Positions 1-6,670 of a stretch of 14,284 nucleotides of DNA are shown here, one piece after another. Source of the stretch: Candidatus Planktophila sp. (GTDB taxonomy: Bacteria; Actinomycetota; Actinomycetes; Nanopelagicales; Nanopelagicaceae); NCBI GenBank assembly GCA_030832135.1, contig JAURJS010000024.1, positions 1-14,284 of the forward strand. The letters are read 5' to 3'. Within the stretch, counting starts at the first letter, position 1. Each line of letters begins with the position of its first letter. A model generated the notes under the pieces. That model did no database searches and was not told the origin of the DNA. It saw only the letters and a list, made by a program, of their open reading frames with translations. Position numbers and translations under genes: made by a program.

Positions 1-406
1 AACGTGGATTGGGATCCATCAATTCACCCATCGGATGGTTACCCATATGTTCAACACCACCTGCAAGCGCTAAATCAATTGCACCCATCGCAATCTGCCC
101 CGCAACTGTTGTTGTTGCAGTAAGCGCACCAGCGCACCAGCGATCAACTGAGTAACCAGGAACCGTGTTAGGTAATCCTGCTAAGAGAGATGCGCTGCGA
201 CCGATATTCATTCCCTGGTCGCCAGTCTGAGTTGCGGCAGCGATAGCTACATCATCGATCTGATCGAGCGGCAGTTGTGGATTGCGCTCAATCAGTCCAC
301 GCATCGCTCGAATGAGGAGGTCATCGGCGCGAGTATTTACAAAGGCGCCTCCAGACTTTCCAAATGGGGTACGGACTGCATCAACGAGTACGACTCTGCG
401 CGACAT
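1..406 (-). CDS. fadA: Acetyl-CoA acyltransferase (thiolase, FadA type), 5' part only
   Basis: First 135 codons of a thiolase that runs off the left edge. Thiolases of this type cleave 3-ketoacyl-CoA with CoA in fatty acid beta-oxidation. The N-terminus (MSRRVVLVDAVRTPFGKSGG) is the typical thiolase beginning. The nucleophile region reads GYSVDRWCAGALTAT, with the presumed acyl-carrying cysteine at residue 91. It is followed by GGVEHMGNHPMGE, as in actinobacterial FadA. The ATG at 406 is supported by AGGAG six bases upstream. The gene follows RNase D on the same strand after 106 bp and has its own leader, unlike most genes here. In many actinobacteria a fadB multifunctional gene follows this thiolase; that would lie outside the window. 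Family is secure; the exact chain-length preference is not visible. Confidence 0.9.
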   Translation of the reverse strand, partial: MSRRVVLVDAVRTPFGKSGGAFVNTRADDLLIRAMRGLIERNPQLPLDQIDDVAIAAATQTGDQGMNIGRSASLLAGLPNTVPGYSVDRWCAGALTATTTVAGQIAMGAIDLALAGGVEHMGNHPMGELMDPNPR

Positions 407-412
407 CAAGGG

Positions 413-417
413 CTCCT
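413..417 (-). promoter_or_regulatory. Shine-Dalgarno of the thiolase gene
   Basis: AGGAG on the minus strand, six bases before the ATG at 406. It fixes the start codon. It is one of few good ribosome binding sites in the window, where most first genes appear leaderless. Confidence 0.75.
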
Positions 418-442
418 ATAGCTAAGCGGTGGTGAGGCTTTT

Positions 443-461
443 AGGTTACTCGTCGGTAGCC
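443..461 (-). promoter_or_regulatory. Operator-like palindrome overlapping a possible -10 of the thiolase
   Basis: Bases 444-461 form GGTTAC-N6-GTAGCC, a two-fold symmetric site with five of six positions matching. It is centred about 46 bp before the thiolase ATG. On the minus strand, TAACCT (443-448), a TANNNT -10 candidate, overlaps one half-site. Transcription from it would give a leader of roughly 30 nt carrying the AGGAG. The layout suits a repressor such as a TetR-family fatty-acid regulator; no regulator gene is seen here, so this is inference. Confidence 0.35.
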
Positions 462-512
462 CAAATGGCTATGAGGTAGAGCCCTTTTTTTCAGGGGAGA
501 TCAGAGCAGAGG

Positions 513-1823
513 TTATCTCGCAGAATCGACGGCAGGATCTGCCGCAGATGCCTCTTCTGGTTCGGCCACCTCTAGCGGCTCACTCTGAGAGAGGGCATCG
601 ATCAAGATGGGAGCTGCGATATCAACCTGCCATTGGCGGGCGCCCATTGAGGTCAGGAGTGATGCGACCTGATCAGGCTCGGGCAATTGCCAGCATATCT
701 GGCGGAGAAGCTCCGGCGTGAGGAGATTTTCAACAGGAAGTTCAAGCTCTTCGGCCGTAAGTGACATCTGAAAACGAGCATGGGAGAGAGGGATGAACTT
801 CTCTGGAAAGCGCTCACGCCAAATCTTGATGGGAGGCAGCGCCTCGCTCTTGCTCCGAGTATCTGGACATTGATCCTCTGTGAGAGCGAGTGCGCTCTCA
901 ATCGCCTTGAGCCATCGAGGAGTATTTTCAAACCATCGCGCTCGAAGACCGATCGGGCGTAGGACCTTCTCAAGATCTCGTTTAGTGGCAAGAGGTGATG
1001 TCCCGCTAGCAAGAGCAATCGTTGAGATTGCAAGGTCTGAGAGGATGCGACCGGGGGAGATATCTAAATGAGCGGCGAGATCATCGCGTGACTCCCAAAG
1101 CGATTTCACCACAGCCAGCTGACTCCGCTTTCTCACCTTATGCATTCCTGAGGTGCGCCGCCATGGATCTATCCGCTTTGGAGCAGGGGCAGCGGTGAGA
1201 ATTGTCGCAAACTCTTGCTCAGCCCACTTCAACTTCTTCTTCTCGATGAGCAACTTCTCAATCTCATTCCGAAGCTCAACCAGGAGCTCAACATCAAGGG
1301 CTGCGTAATTGAGCCAATCTTCTGGCAGTGGTCGAACCGACCAATCTTGAGCCGAGTGTTCCTTCGCCAATCCAATATCGAGAAGTGATTCGACGAGAGC
1401 ACCCAAGCCAACACGAGGTAATCCAATTAAACGTCCGGCAAGTTCAGTATCAAAGAGATGGCTTGGATTTAAACCTACTTCACGTAGACATGGGAGATCT
1501 TGCGTACTTGCATGCAAGATAACTTCTTCGTTCTGCCATAGATCATTCAGACGCGCGAAGTAAGTACTTCCAATGCCGAATGGAATGGGATCGATGAGAT
1601 GCAATCCACCGTTGGTGCGCTTAATTTGAATGAGATAGGCGCGAGAGCTATATCGATATCCCGATGCGCGTTCGGCATCAACTGCGAAAGGGCCGGTGCC
1701 ATCAGCGAGTTGCTCCAACATATTTTCAAATTGCTCTGGAGTGGAGATTAAATCAGGAAGCCCTTCATAGGGCGCAGTGAGGAGTTCAGCCACGACGTCG
1801 TGCAGAGTTAATTGGTGCCACAC
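513..1823 (-). CDS. rnd: Ribonuclease D (DEDDy exonuclease plus HRDC domain)
   Basis: A 436-residue 3'-5' exoribonuclease, a family involved in tRNA and stable-RNA 3' end processing. The exonuclease domain spans about residues 25-200. It has metal-binding D49 and E51 (VDAERASGYRY), D109 (ASTQDLPCL), and Y173 with D177 (YAALDVELL). An HRDC-like nucleic-acid-binding domain follows at about 225-300, and the C-terminus is an acidic, low-complexity tail. Length matches actinobacterial RNase D. The GTG start at 1823 overlaps the DUF3000 gene by 38 bp; a GAGG lies only two bases before it, so the signal is poor. A GTG at 1793, next to the DUF3000 stop, is the alternative and would remove only ten residues. 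Probably translationally coupled to DUF3000. Confidence 0.93.
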   Translation of the reverse strand: MWHQLTLHDVVAELLTAPYEGLPDLISTPEQFENMLEQLADGTGPFAVDAERASGYRYSSRAYLIQIKRTNGGLHLIDPIPFGIGSTYFARLNDLWQNEEVILHASTQDLPCLREVGLNPSHLFDTELAGRLIGLPRVGLGALVESLLDIGLAKEHSAQDWSVRPLPEDWLNYAALDVELLVELRNEIEKLLIEKKKLKWAEQEFATILTAAPAPKRIDPWRRTSGMHKVRKRSQLAVVKSLWESRDDLAAHLDISPGRILSDLAISTIALASGTSPLATKRDLEKVLRPIGLRARWFENTPRWLKAIESALALTEDQCPDTRSKSEALPPIKIWRERFPEKFIPLSHARFQMSLTAEELELPVENLLTPELLRQICWQLPEPDQVASLLTSMGARQWQVDIAAPILIDALSQSEPLEVAEPEEASAADPAVDSAR

Positions 1824-2376
1824 CCTCAGCTATTGGTTGAAGTCCAGCAACTTCACTGATGAAGTTGCACCATGCCTGAACATGTGGAATCAATTCCTCT
1901 GGCGTTGTCAGAATTGGAGACCATGAAGCGCGAATCTCAATCTCAGATTCATCATGGCGAGAAGATAGCTTTCCAAATGAAGCGCTAGAAACTCGAGTGA
2001 CAGTTCCAGATGGTGCGCTATAGAGTGCATCTGCCTCCTGTAATGAATCAAGGAGCCAGTTCCAGCCAACTTCAGGAAGGAGTGGATCGGCCTGCATATC
2101 GGAATCAACTGTTGCGCGCATAAAGGTTACGCAGCGGTACTCACCCTCCCAGGTGTCCTGTCCGCCAGGCTCATGCAAAATAACAAATCGTCCAGAGGCT
2201 AAATCATCTTCCTGATCACCAATCTGGCCGTTGCTGACATCTGCAGTGAAGGCGAAGGAGTACTGCGCTAATTTCTGCGGAGCTGGAACCTCTTCCAACT
2301 CAATCTCTGCGCGAGGGGTGAATTCACGGATGATATTGATCATCGAATCGAATGAGAAAGATGTTCGTGAATTCAC
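1786..2376 (-). CDS. DUF3000 family protein (actinobacterial, function unknown)
   Basis: A 196-residue soluble protein with no signal peptide or membrane segment. It matches my memory of DUF3000, a family found in actinobacteria, often beside RNase D. Recognisable stretches are ELEEVPAPQKLAQYSFAFTA, GRFVILHEPGGQDTWEGEYR, ADPLLPEVGWNWL and SGTVTRVSSASFG. No catalytic motif is evident and the function is unknown. The GTG at 2376 has no Shine-Dalgarno but lies six bases after TAGAAT, supporting a leaderless start. An ATG at 2343 (residue 12) is a less likely alternative. It is the first gene of a unit with RNase D (38 bp overlap), so a link to RNA processing is suggested by position only. Confidence 0.88.
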   Translation of the reverse strand: MNSRTSFSFDSMINIIREFTPRAEIELEEVPAPQKLAQYSFAFTADVSNGQIGDQEDDLASGRFVILHEPGGQDTWEGEYRCVTFMRATVDSDMQADPLLPEVGWNWLLDSLQEADALYSAPSGTVTRVSSASFGKLSSRHDESEIEIRASWSPILTTPEELIPHVQAWCNFISEVAGLQPIAEGVAPINSARRRG

Positions 2377-2382
2377 TGGTCG

Positions 2383-2388
2383 ATTCTA
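2383..2388 (-). promoter_or_regulatory. -10 element for the leaderless DUF3000-rnd unit
   Basis: TAGAAT on the minus strand, six bases before the GTG at 2376, with no ribosome binding site between. Only the position and a five-of-six match to TATAAT support it; no convincing -35 is seen. Confidence 0.55.
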
Positions 2389-2432
2389 AAGTTGAAATAG
2401 CCATAATGCTGGGAGGTAGGGCTTGGATTGGA

Positions 2433-2438
2433 TAGTGT
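2433..2438 (+). promoter_or_regulatory. -10 element for the leaderless DMT permease
   Basis: TAGTGT six bases before the ATG at 2445. It sits back to back with the DUF3000 promoter in a 68 bp divergent gap. No -35 is recognisable at 17-18 bp. Confidence 0.45.
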
Positions 2439-2444
2439 GCGCAG

Positions 2445-3290
2445 ATGGCAACCCTCTTAGCCCTCCTTTCAAGCCTCCTCTGGGGAAGCGCTGATTACCA
2501 TGCAGGAAATCTCAGCAAGCGACTTCCCACGATGGTGGTTCTTGGAATCAATCAAGCCTTTGGGCTGCTCTTTGGTATCGCTCTCATTCTCGTCTCTGGC
2601 GGCTGGTTTGCACCGGATCTCGATTCCAATGGCTACTTCCTCAATGGCGCTCTCGCCGGATTATGCGGTTATGCCGGCCTGCTCTGTCTCTATGCCGGAC
2701 TCTCAACGGGACGCATGGGAGTTGTTTCACCGATCAGTTCATTGAGCGTTCTCATACCGCTCTTCTTCGCACTCTTCATTAAGGGAGATGAACTTTCAAC
2801 GCCTGTCATGATGGGCGTGATTGCAGCAATCATCGGTGGATTCTTAGCAAGCGGTCCGGAGGTGACGCAAGGATTACCGCTGCGTCCTGTTCTTCTCGCC
2901 CTCGGCGCAGCTCTCGGTTTTGGTTCAGCGCTCACATTCATGGCAATCGGCTCTCAAGAGAGCTCTCTTCTAACTATGACCACGATGCGCGCAACAACGT
3001 TTTTTATCAGCCTTGGCTTCTTTATTAAGATCGGAAGTTTAGGAGGAGCGACAAAGAGTGACATTCCACTTCTAGCAGCCATCGGCATCGCTGATTTCTC
3101 TGCCAATCTCTTGCTGGGTGTTGCAACTACCAAGGGATTGGTTTCGATTGCAATGGTTCTTGGTTCGCTCTATCCAATCGCCACCGCGATTCTTGCCTAT
3201 GCATTTCTTCACGAGAGATTACATAAAGTCCAATACCTTGGAATCGTCTTAGCTGTCGGCGGAGTCGCGCTTATATCTGCACTCCAGTAA
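2445..3290 (+). CDS. DMT superfamily permease (EamA family)
   Basis: A 281-residue integral membrane protein with about ten hydrophobic segments, arranged as two EamA repeats (about residues 1-137 and 147-281). The first repeat carries WGSADYHAGNL near its start and GVVSPISSLSVLIPLFFAL. The second ends with the family-typical GSLYPIATAILAYAFLHER and VQYLGIVLAVGGVALI. EamA proteins are drug/metabolite transporters, often exporters of amino acids or other small metabolites; the substrate cannot be read from the sequence. The ATG at 2445 has a -10-like hexamer six bases upstream and no Shine-Dalgarno. Its last 42 bp overlap the end of the convergent reductase gene. Confidence 0.88.
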   Translation: MATLLALLSSLLWGSADYHAGNLSKRLPTMVVLGINQAFGLLFGIALILVSGGWFAPDLDSNGYFLNGALAGLCGYAGLLCLYAGLSTGRMGVVSPISSLSVLIPLFFALFIKGDELSTPVMMGVIAAIIGGFLASGPEVTQGLPLRPVLLALGAALGFGSALTFMAIGSQESSLLTMTTMRATTFFISLGFFIKIGSLGGATKSDIPLLAAIGIADFSANLLLGVATTKGLVSIAMVLGSLYPIATAILAYAFLHERLHKVQYLGIVLAVGGVALISALQ

Positions 3291-3767
3291 TCGCGTGCCA
3301 TCAACGTCAAGATCGCTTGTTATATCGAATTTCGATAGTAGCTCATCAATATTGATGAAGTCACCATCTCCTTCGATTGGGCAGATGGAGAGCTCAAGGA
3401 TCTCGATAACGCCAACATCGATGAGTGCGCTCAGCAGGCTAACTCCCGCTTCGACAAAAATCTCTCCATCGATTCGCAGGTCGATCAATTGAGTAATCTC
3501 AGCGAGATTTCTATCGACTGTTACCTGCTGCATTAAGGGATGGGGGAGCTCTAGCCGTTTGGTCGAACGAGTGAAGATAAAGATAGGAACGCTGCTTCTT
3601 GCATAACTTTCAATCGCGGCGCTCTTCTTGCCGATGATGAAGGCAGCGGCGCCTCGATGCCTCTGGAGAAATCGGGCACGATCTGGCGCGGTCGAGAGGC
3701 CGTGGGAGCGCCCATCGAGTGAGGTAGCCCCATTGGATCCGACCACTAGGGATGCGATAACTGTCAT
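3249..3767 (-). CDS. RibD C-terminal-like (pyrimidine reductase/DHFR-fold) protein
   Basis: A 172-residue protein resembling the reductase domain of RibD, which in riboflavin synthesis uses NADPH to reduce a pyrimidine ribosyl phosphate. The N-terminal GSNGATSLDGRS (residues 10-21) matches the substrate-loop SLDG motif. IFVEAGVSLLSALIDVGVIEILELSICP (residues 103-130) corresponds to the family's EGGp.L...l...g.vDEl.l...P region, but the second glycine and the proline are missing. It is shorter than typical RibD reductase domains, and no deaminase domain or rib genes are nearby, so it may be a stand-alone oxidoreductase. I chose the ATG at 3767, not an in-frame start at 3803, because TATTCT lies seven bases before it. 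The 3' end overlaps the DMT gene by 42 bp, tail to tail. Confidence 0.65.
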   Translation of the reverse strand: MTVIASLVVGSNGATSLDGRSHGLSTAPDRARFLQRHRGAAAFIIGKKSAAIESYARSSVPIFIFTRSTKRLELPHPLMQQVTVDRNLAEITQLIDLRIDGEIFVEAGVSLLSALIDVGVIEILELSICPIEGDGDFINIDELLSKFDITSDLDVDGTRLLECRYKRDSADS

Positions 3768-3774
3768 TTCGAGA

Positions 3775-3780
3775 AGAATA
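3775..3780 (-). promoter_or_regulatory. -10 element for the RibD-like gene
   Basis: TATTCT on the minus strand, seven bases before the ATG at 3767. It implies a leaderless message and decides between the two possible starts. Confidence 0.5.
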
Positions 3781-3836
3781 TCCCCGCATAGAGGGAGATT
3801 CACACCATATTTTCAGGCTCAAGTGAGGTCTTTAAG

Positions 3837-3866
3837 TTGAGAATGCGCCTTTTACTTGGTTAGCCT
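3837..3866 (+). promoter_or_regulatory. Promoter of the NlpC/P60-pimB' unit
   Basis: TTGAGA (3837-3842), an 18 bp spacer, then TAGCCT (3861-3866), followed by six bases and the ATG at 3873. It is the best -35/-10 pair in the window. With transcription starting at or next to the ATG the message is leaderless, leaving no room for a c-di-AMP riboswitch of the kind that precedes many actinobacterial peptidase genes. Confidence 0.6.
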
Positions 3867-3872
3867 TGCCAG

Positions 3873-4874
3873 ATGCGTATTCGCGGAGTGGCGGTTCTGG
3901 CGGTCTGCGCCCTTGCCTGGGTGATTCCACCGCAGGCTCAAGCCGCCCCAACCTTGGCTCAGATTCAGGCGCAGGTCAACGATCTCCAGGATCAGGCAAC
4001 TGCTGCCGCTGAAGGGGCGCAAGAGGCGAAGGTTAAATTAGCGGCTCTCCAGCGAAGCCTCTCAGGCATTCAAGCCCAAGCGGCAATTCAAGGTAAGAAT
4101 GTTGATTCGATATCGCGCAACCTTGGAGTCATCGCGGTCAATCAATATAAATCTGGTTCGCTCAGCCAGAGCCTTGAACTTCTCTTCTCTAGCGATCCAA
4201 CCCTCTATCTCAGCTCAGCAGGTTCGCTGGAGTCAATCACTCGTCAGAAGTCGATTCAATTGAAGAAGTATCAGAGCGCGACGCAGAAGCTCAATGCCAC
4301 CTCACTCACCGTCTCAGATCGCTTGGCTCAAGTGAAGGTTCTTCAGAAGAAGCTTGCCCAACAGAGCGCCGTAGCGCAACAGAAGTTGAAGAAAGCTGAG
4401 GCGATTCTCGCTAAATTAAAGAAAGAAGATCGTGAGCGTCTTGCACGTCTTGCGCAAGAGCAAGAAGATGCCGATCAGAAGAGTTCTCTCGCGCAGGCAA
4501 AGTCACTTGGTGGAGTCTCCGGTAGAGCGGGACTCGCCATTAAATTTGCCTTTAAACAGATTGGCGATCGCTACGTATTCGGCGCCGACGGAATGACATA
4601 TTGGGATTGCTCTGGACTTACGATGCGCGCCTACCAGACCGCAGGCGTCAACCTTCCGCACTCATCAGCTGCCCAATCTCGCATGGGTAAATCTGTACCT
4701 TTCAATCAGAAGAAGCCAGGAGACTTAGTCTTCTTCGGACGCCCAGTCTCACATGTGGGAATCTATATCGGTGGCGGAAAGATGGTTCACGCCCCACGTT
4801 CTGGATCCCGAGTAAAGATCGCATCTGCTTCATCTCTTGGTTCTAAGAGATTAGTTGCAGTCCGTCGCTTCTAG
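3873..4874 (+). CDS. Secreted NlpC/P60 peptidoglycan endopeptidase with coiled coil
   Basis: A 333-residue exported cell-wall hydrolase. Residues 1-24 are a signal peptide (basic start, hydrophobic core, AQA before the likely cut). Residues about 28-210 are an Ala/Gln/Lys-rich coiled coil of the kind that gates or localises RipA-like enzymes. The NlpC/P60 domain fills about 218-333, with catalytic C246 (WDCSGL), H294 (SHVGIYIGGG) and H306 (VHAPRSG). Such enzymes cut D-Glu-diaminopimelate bonds in peptide stems during division or remodelling. It sits 14 bp before the pimB'-like gene, as in M. tuberculosis, where an NlpC/P60 protein (Rv2190c) lies by PimB' (Rv2188c). No SH3 or LysM anchor is present. 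Confidence 0.93.
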   Translation: MRIRGVAVLAVCALAWVIPPQAQAAPTLAQIQAQVNDLQDQATAAAEGAQEAKVKLAALQRSLSGIQAQAAIQGKNVDSISRNLGVIAVNQYKSGSLSQSLELLFSSDPTLYLSSAGSLESITRQKSIQLKKYQSATQKLNATSLTVSDRLAQVKVLQKKLAQQSAVAQQKLKKAEAILAKLKKEDRERLARLAQEQEDADQKSSLAQAKSLGGVSGRAGLAIKFAFKQIGDRYVFGADGMTYWDCSGLTMRAYQTAGVNLPHSSAAQSRMGKSVPFNQKKPGDLVFFGRPVSHVGIYIGGGKMVHAPRSGSRVKIASASSLGSKRLVAVRRF

Positions 4875-4888
4875 CGTCTGAAAAATAT

Positions 4889-6034
4889 ATGTCTGAAACG
4901 AAAAAGATTCTCTGTATCACCAATGACTTCGGGCCACGTGCCGGCGGGATTGAAACCTTCATCATTGGCCTTATCGAACGAGCTCAAGCCGGCTCCATAA
5001 TCGTCTATACATCTCAACAGGGCGACACTCACGAGTATGACCAGAAGTGGTTAAGAGATTTTGGCGTTGAAGTCATCCGCGATAAGAGCAATGTTCTCCT
5101 TCCATCCTTACGCGTCTCTCGCTCGCTTCAATCCTTAATTCGGGAGAGAGGAATTGAGAAAGCCTTCTTTGGCGCAGCGGCCCCACTTGGATTGCTCTCA
5201 CACTCTTTACGTCGAGCCGGTGTGAAGAAAATTGTCGCTCTCACTCACGGCCACGAAGTTTGGTGGTCAAAGCTCTGGCCATTCAGATGGGCGATGAAGA
5301 GAATCGGAAGCGGCGTAGATACGCTGACATATCTCGGTGACTTCACAAGAAATGCAATCTCTGCCTCACTGAGAGATTCAGATGTGGCGGCAATGGTGAG
5401 AATCGCGCCAGGCATAGATACCGAACATTTTGCACCTGATGCAACAGCGCACGAATTAAAACGTGAACTAGATCTAGAAGATAAGCGAGTAATTGTAAGC
5501 GTTGGGCGACTCGTGCATCGCAAAGGGCAAGACACTCTCGTTGAATCACTCCCACTCATTCTCAAGCAGTATCCCGATGCTCACCTCTTATTTGTTGGCG
5601 TCGGACCTCACTTGGAATATATCCATAAGAGAGCGATTCAATTAGGCGTCCTTTCACATATCTCCTTTGTCGGTCGTGTTCAATACTCAGAGCTTCCGCG
5701 ATTTATCTCTGTGGGTGAAATATTTGCGATGCCGAGTAGATCTCGACTAGCAGGGCTTGAAGTTGAAGGTTTGGGAATCGTTTATCTTGAAGCGAGTGCA
5801 TGTGAACTTCCTGTTGTGGGAGGTCTCTCTGGAGGAGCACCCGATGCAGTTCTCGAAGGTGAGACCGGTTTCTCAGTTGATGGTCTCGACCCAGCAGCTG
5901 TCGCTGCCGCCGTCAATGCGCTCCTTGCAGATCCAGATCGAGCCAAGGCGATGGGTAAGCGAGGTCGTCAATGGATTATCGATGAGTGGGAGTGGCGACA
6001 CTGGTCTGCTCGCTTTAACGCCCTTTTCCATTAG
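4889..6034 (+). CDS. pimB: GT4 glycosyltransferase, PimB'-type mannosyltransferase
   Basis: A 381-residue GT-B fold, family 4 enzyme. In mycobacteria and corynebacteria PimB' adds the second mannose from GDP-mannose to phosphatidylinositol mannoside at the inner face of the membrane. Supporting motifs are NDFGPRAGGIETF (12-24), THGHEVWW (119-126), the donor-binding SVGRLVHRKGQDTL (R207, R211, K212), and the EX7E pair in EVEGLGIVYLEASACE (E293, E301), followed by SGGAPDAV. The RxxxLEVEGLGIVYLEA stretch is close to what I remember of Rv2188c. The ATG has no Shine-Dalgarno and follows the peptidase stop by 14 bp, so it is probably cotranscribed. The acceptor is inferred from family and neighbours; another inositol-lipid acceptor is possible. 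It ends 3 bp from the convergent regulator gene. Confidence 0.85.
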   Translation: MSETKKILCITNDFGPRAGGIETFIIGLIERAQAGSIIVYTSQQGDTHEYDQKWLRDFGVEVIRDKSNVLLPSLRVSRSLQSLIRERGIEKAFFGAAAPLGLLSHSLRRAGVKKIVALTHGHEVWWSKLWPFRWAMKRIGSGVDTLTYLGDFTRNAISASLRDSDVAAMVRIAPGIDTEHFAPDATAHELKRELDLEDKRVIVSVGRLVHRKGQDTLVESLPLILKQYPDAHLLFVGVGPHLEYIHKRAIQLGVLSHISFVGRVQYSELPRFISVGEIFAMPSRSRLAGLEVEGLGIVYLEASACELPVVGGLSGGAPDAVLEGETGFSVDGLDPAAVAAAVNALLADPDRAKAMGKRGRQWIIDEWEWRHWSARFNALFH

Positions 6035-6037
6035 AGA

Positions 6038-6598
6038 TTAATTACCTCTGATCTTCGAGATAGCCTCCACCCGATTTCGCACGCCTAACTTGCGATAGAT
6101 AGATGTGAGATGGCTCTTAATCGTAGCTTCTGAGTTATGGCGCTTGCGGGCTATCTCTTGCGTTGTGGCCCCAGTTGCAAGATCGATCAATATCTCTCGC
6201 TCTCTCAGTGAGAGAAGGTGAATTCCTATAGTTGGTTTATCTCGCTTTGATATCTGCCCACCTTGCTGTTTGAGGAGCTTCTCAACGAGTGAGTTGATTT
6301 CATCGGCTGCGCTCTCAGCGTCGATCACCTCAGAGAAACCAAGTTGTTGTGCTGCTTCATGAGTAGCCCATCCGTGAGGCGCAGTAATGAGTATGGAGAA
6401 TGCGTAGGGATGAATTCGCCGGATCGTGGGCGCTAGAACTAACCCATCACCATCATCGAGCTCGCGTTCTACGATGAAGAGATCAAATCTCTCAGTGCGA
6501 ATGAGTGCGAGAGCAGCACGAAGGGTTGATACCTGACGCGAGGGAGCAGGGGAGAGTTCTGCACCGCTCATCGATCTTCCAACATAGAGAGATTGCAT
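6038..6598 (-). CDS. LuxR-type regulator with degenerate, shortened receiver domain
   Basis: A 186-residue DNA-binding protein built like a NarL-type response regulator. The C-terminal LuxR helix-turn-helix is intact (about 127-182: LSLREREILIDLATGATTQEIARKR, then SEATIKSHLTSIYRKLGVRNRVEAI). The N-terminal receiver lacks the phosphorylation machinery. The usual first strand with its acidic pair is missing. The phospho-acceptor Asp position is Glu (E44 in FDLFIVERELDDGDGL), and the conserved Lys of strand 5 is replaced in SEVIDAES. Upstream in-frame sequence reaches a stop codon without another start, so this is not a miscalled N-terminus; an ATG at 6571 would make it shorter still. No sensor kinase is adjacent. 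It is probably phosphorylation-independent, and its targets are unknown. Confidence 0.82.
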   Translation of the reverse strand: MQSLYVGRSMSGAELSPAPSRQVSTLRAALALIRTERFDLFIVERELDDGDGLVLAPTIRRIHPYAFSILITAPHGWATHEAAQQLGFSEVIDAESAADEINSLVEKLLKQQGGQISKRDKPTIGIHLLSLREREILIDLATGATTQEIARKRHNSEATIKSHLTSIYRKLGVRNRVEAISKIRGN

Positions 6599-6603
6599 AG
6601 GGT

Positions 6604-6654
6604 AAAAAGTCTCTAGGGCTCCACATCTCTATTTCAAGAGAGGAAGCCCTAGAG
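6604..6654 (-). terminator. Rho-independent terminator of fadD15
   Basis: A hairpin with perfect 10 bp outer arms (6611-6620 with 6645-6654, CTCTAGGGCT/AGCCCTAGAG). Two more pairs (6621-6622 with 6642-6643) and an inner 5 bp stem (6626-6630 with 6637-6641) close a six-base loop. Read on the minus strand it is followed by ACTTTTT (T run 6604-6608). It lies 16 bp after the acyl-CoA ligase stop and ends only 5 bp before the start codon of the LuxR-type gene. Confidence 0.85.
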
Positions 6655-6670
6655 GGTAGAAAGTGCGTTA

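Noticed and set aside
482..496. CCCT-N7-AGGG hairpin after the RNase D stop as a terminator
   Set aside because: Only four base pairs, and no T run follows on the minus strand. The T stretch is in the loop on the opposite strand.
3768..3803. Longer N-terminus for the RibD-like protein, starting at 3803
   Set aside because: The extra 12 residues do not resemble the family, and they would cover the TATTCT element seven bases before the ATG at 3767.
3781..3872. c-di-AMP (ydaO-type) riboswitch before the NlpC/P60 gene
   Set aside because: The upstream region is too short and carries a promoter ending six bases before the ATG, so the message has no leader to hold one.
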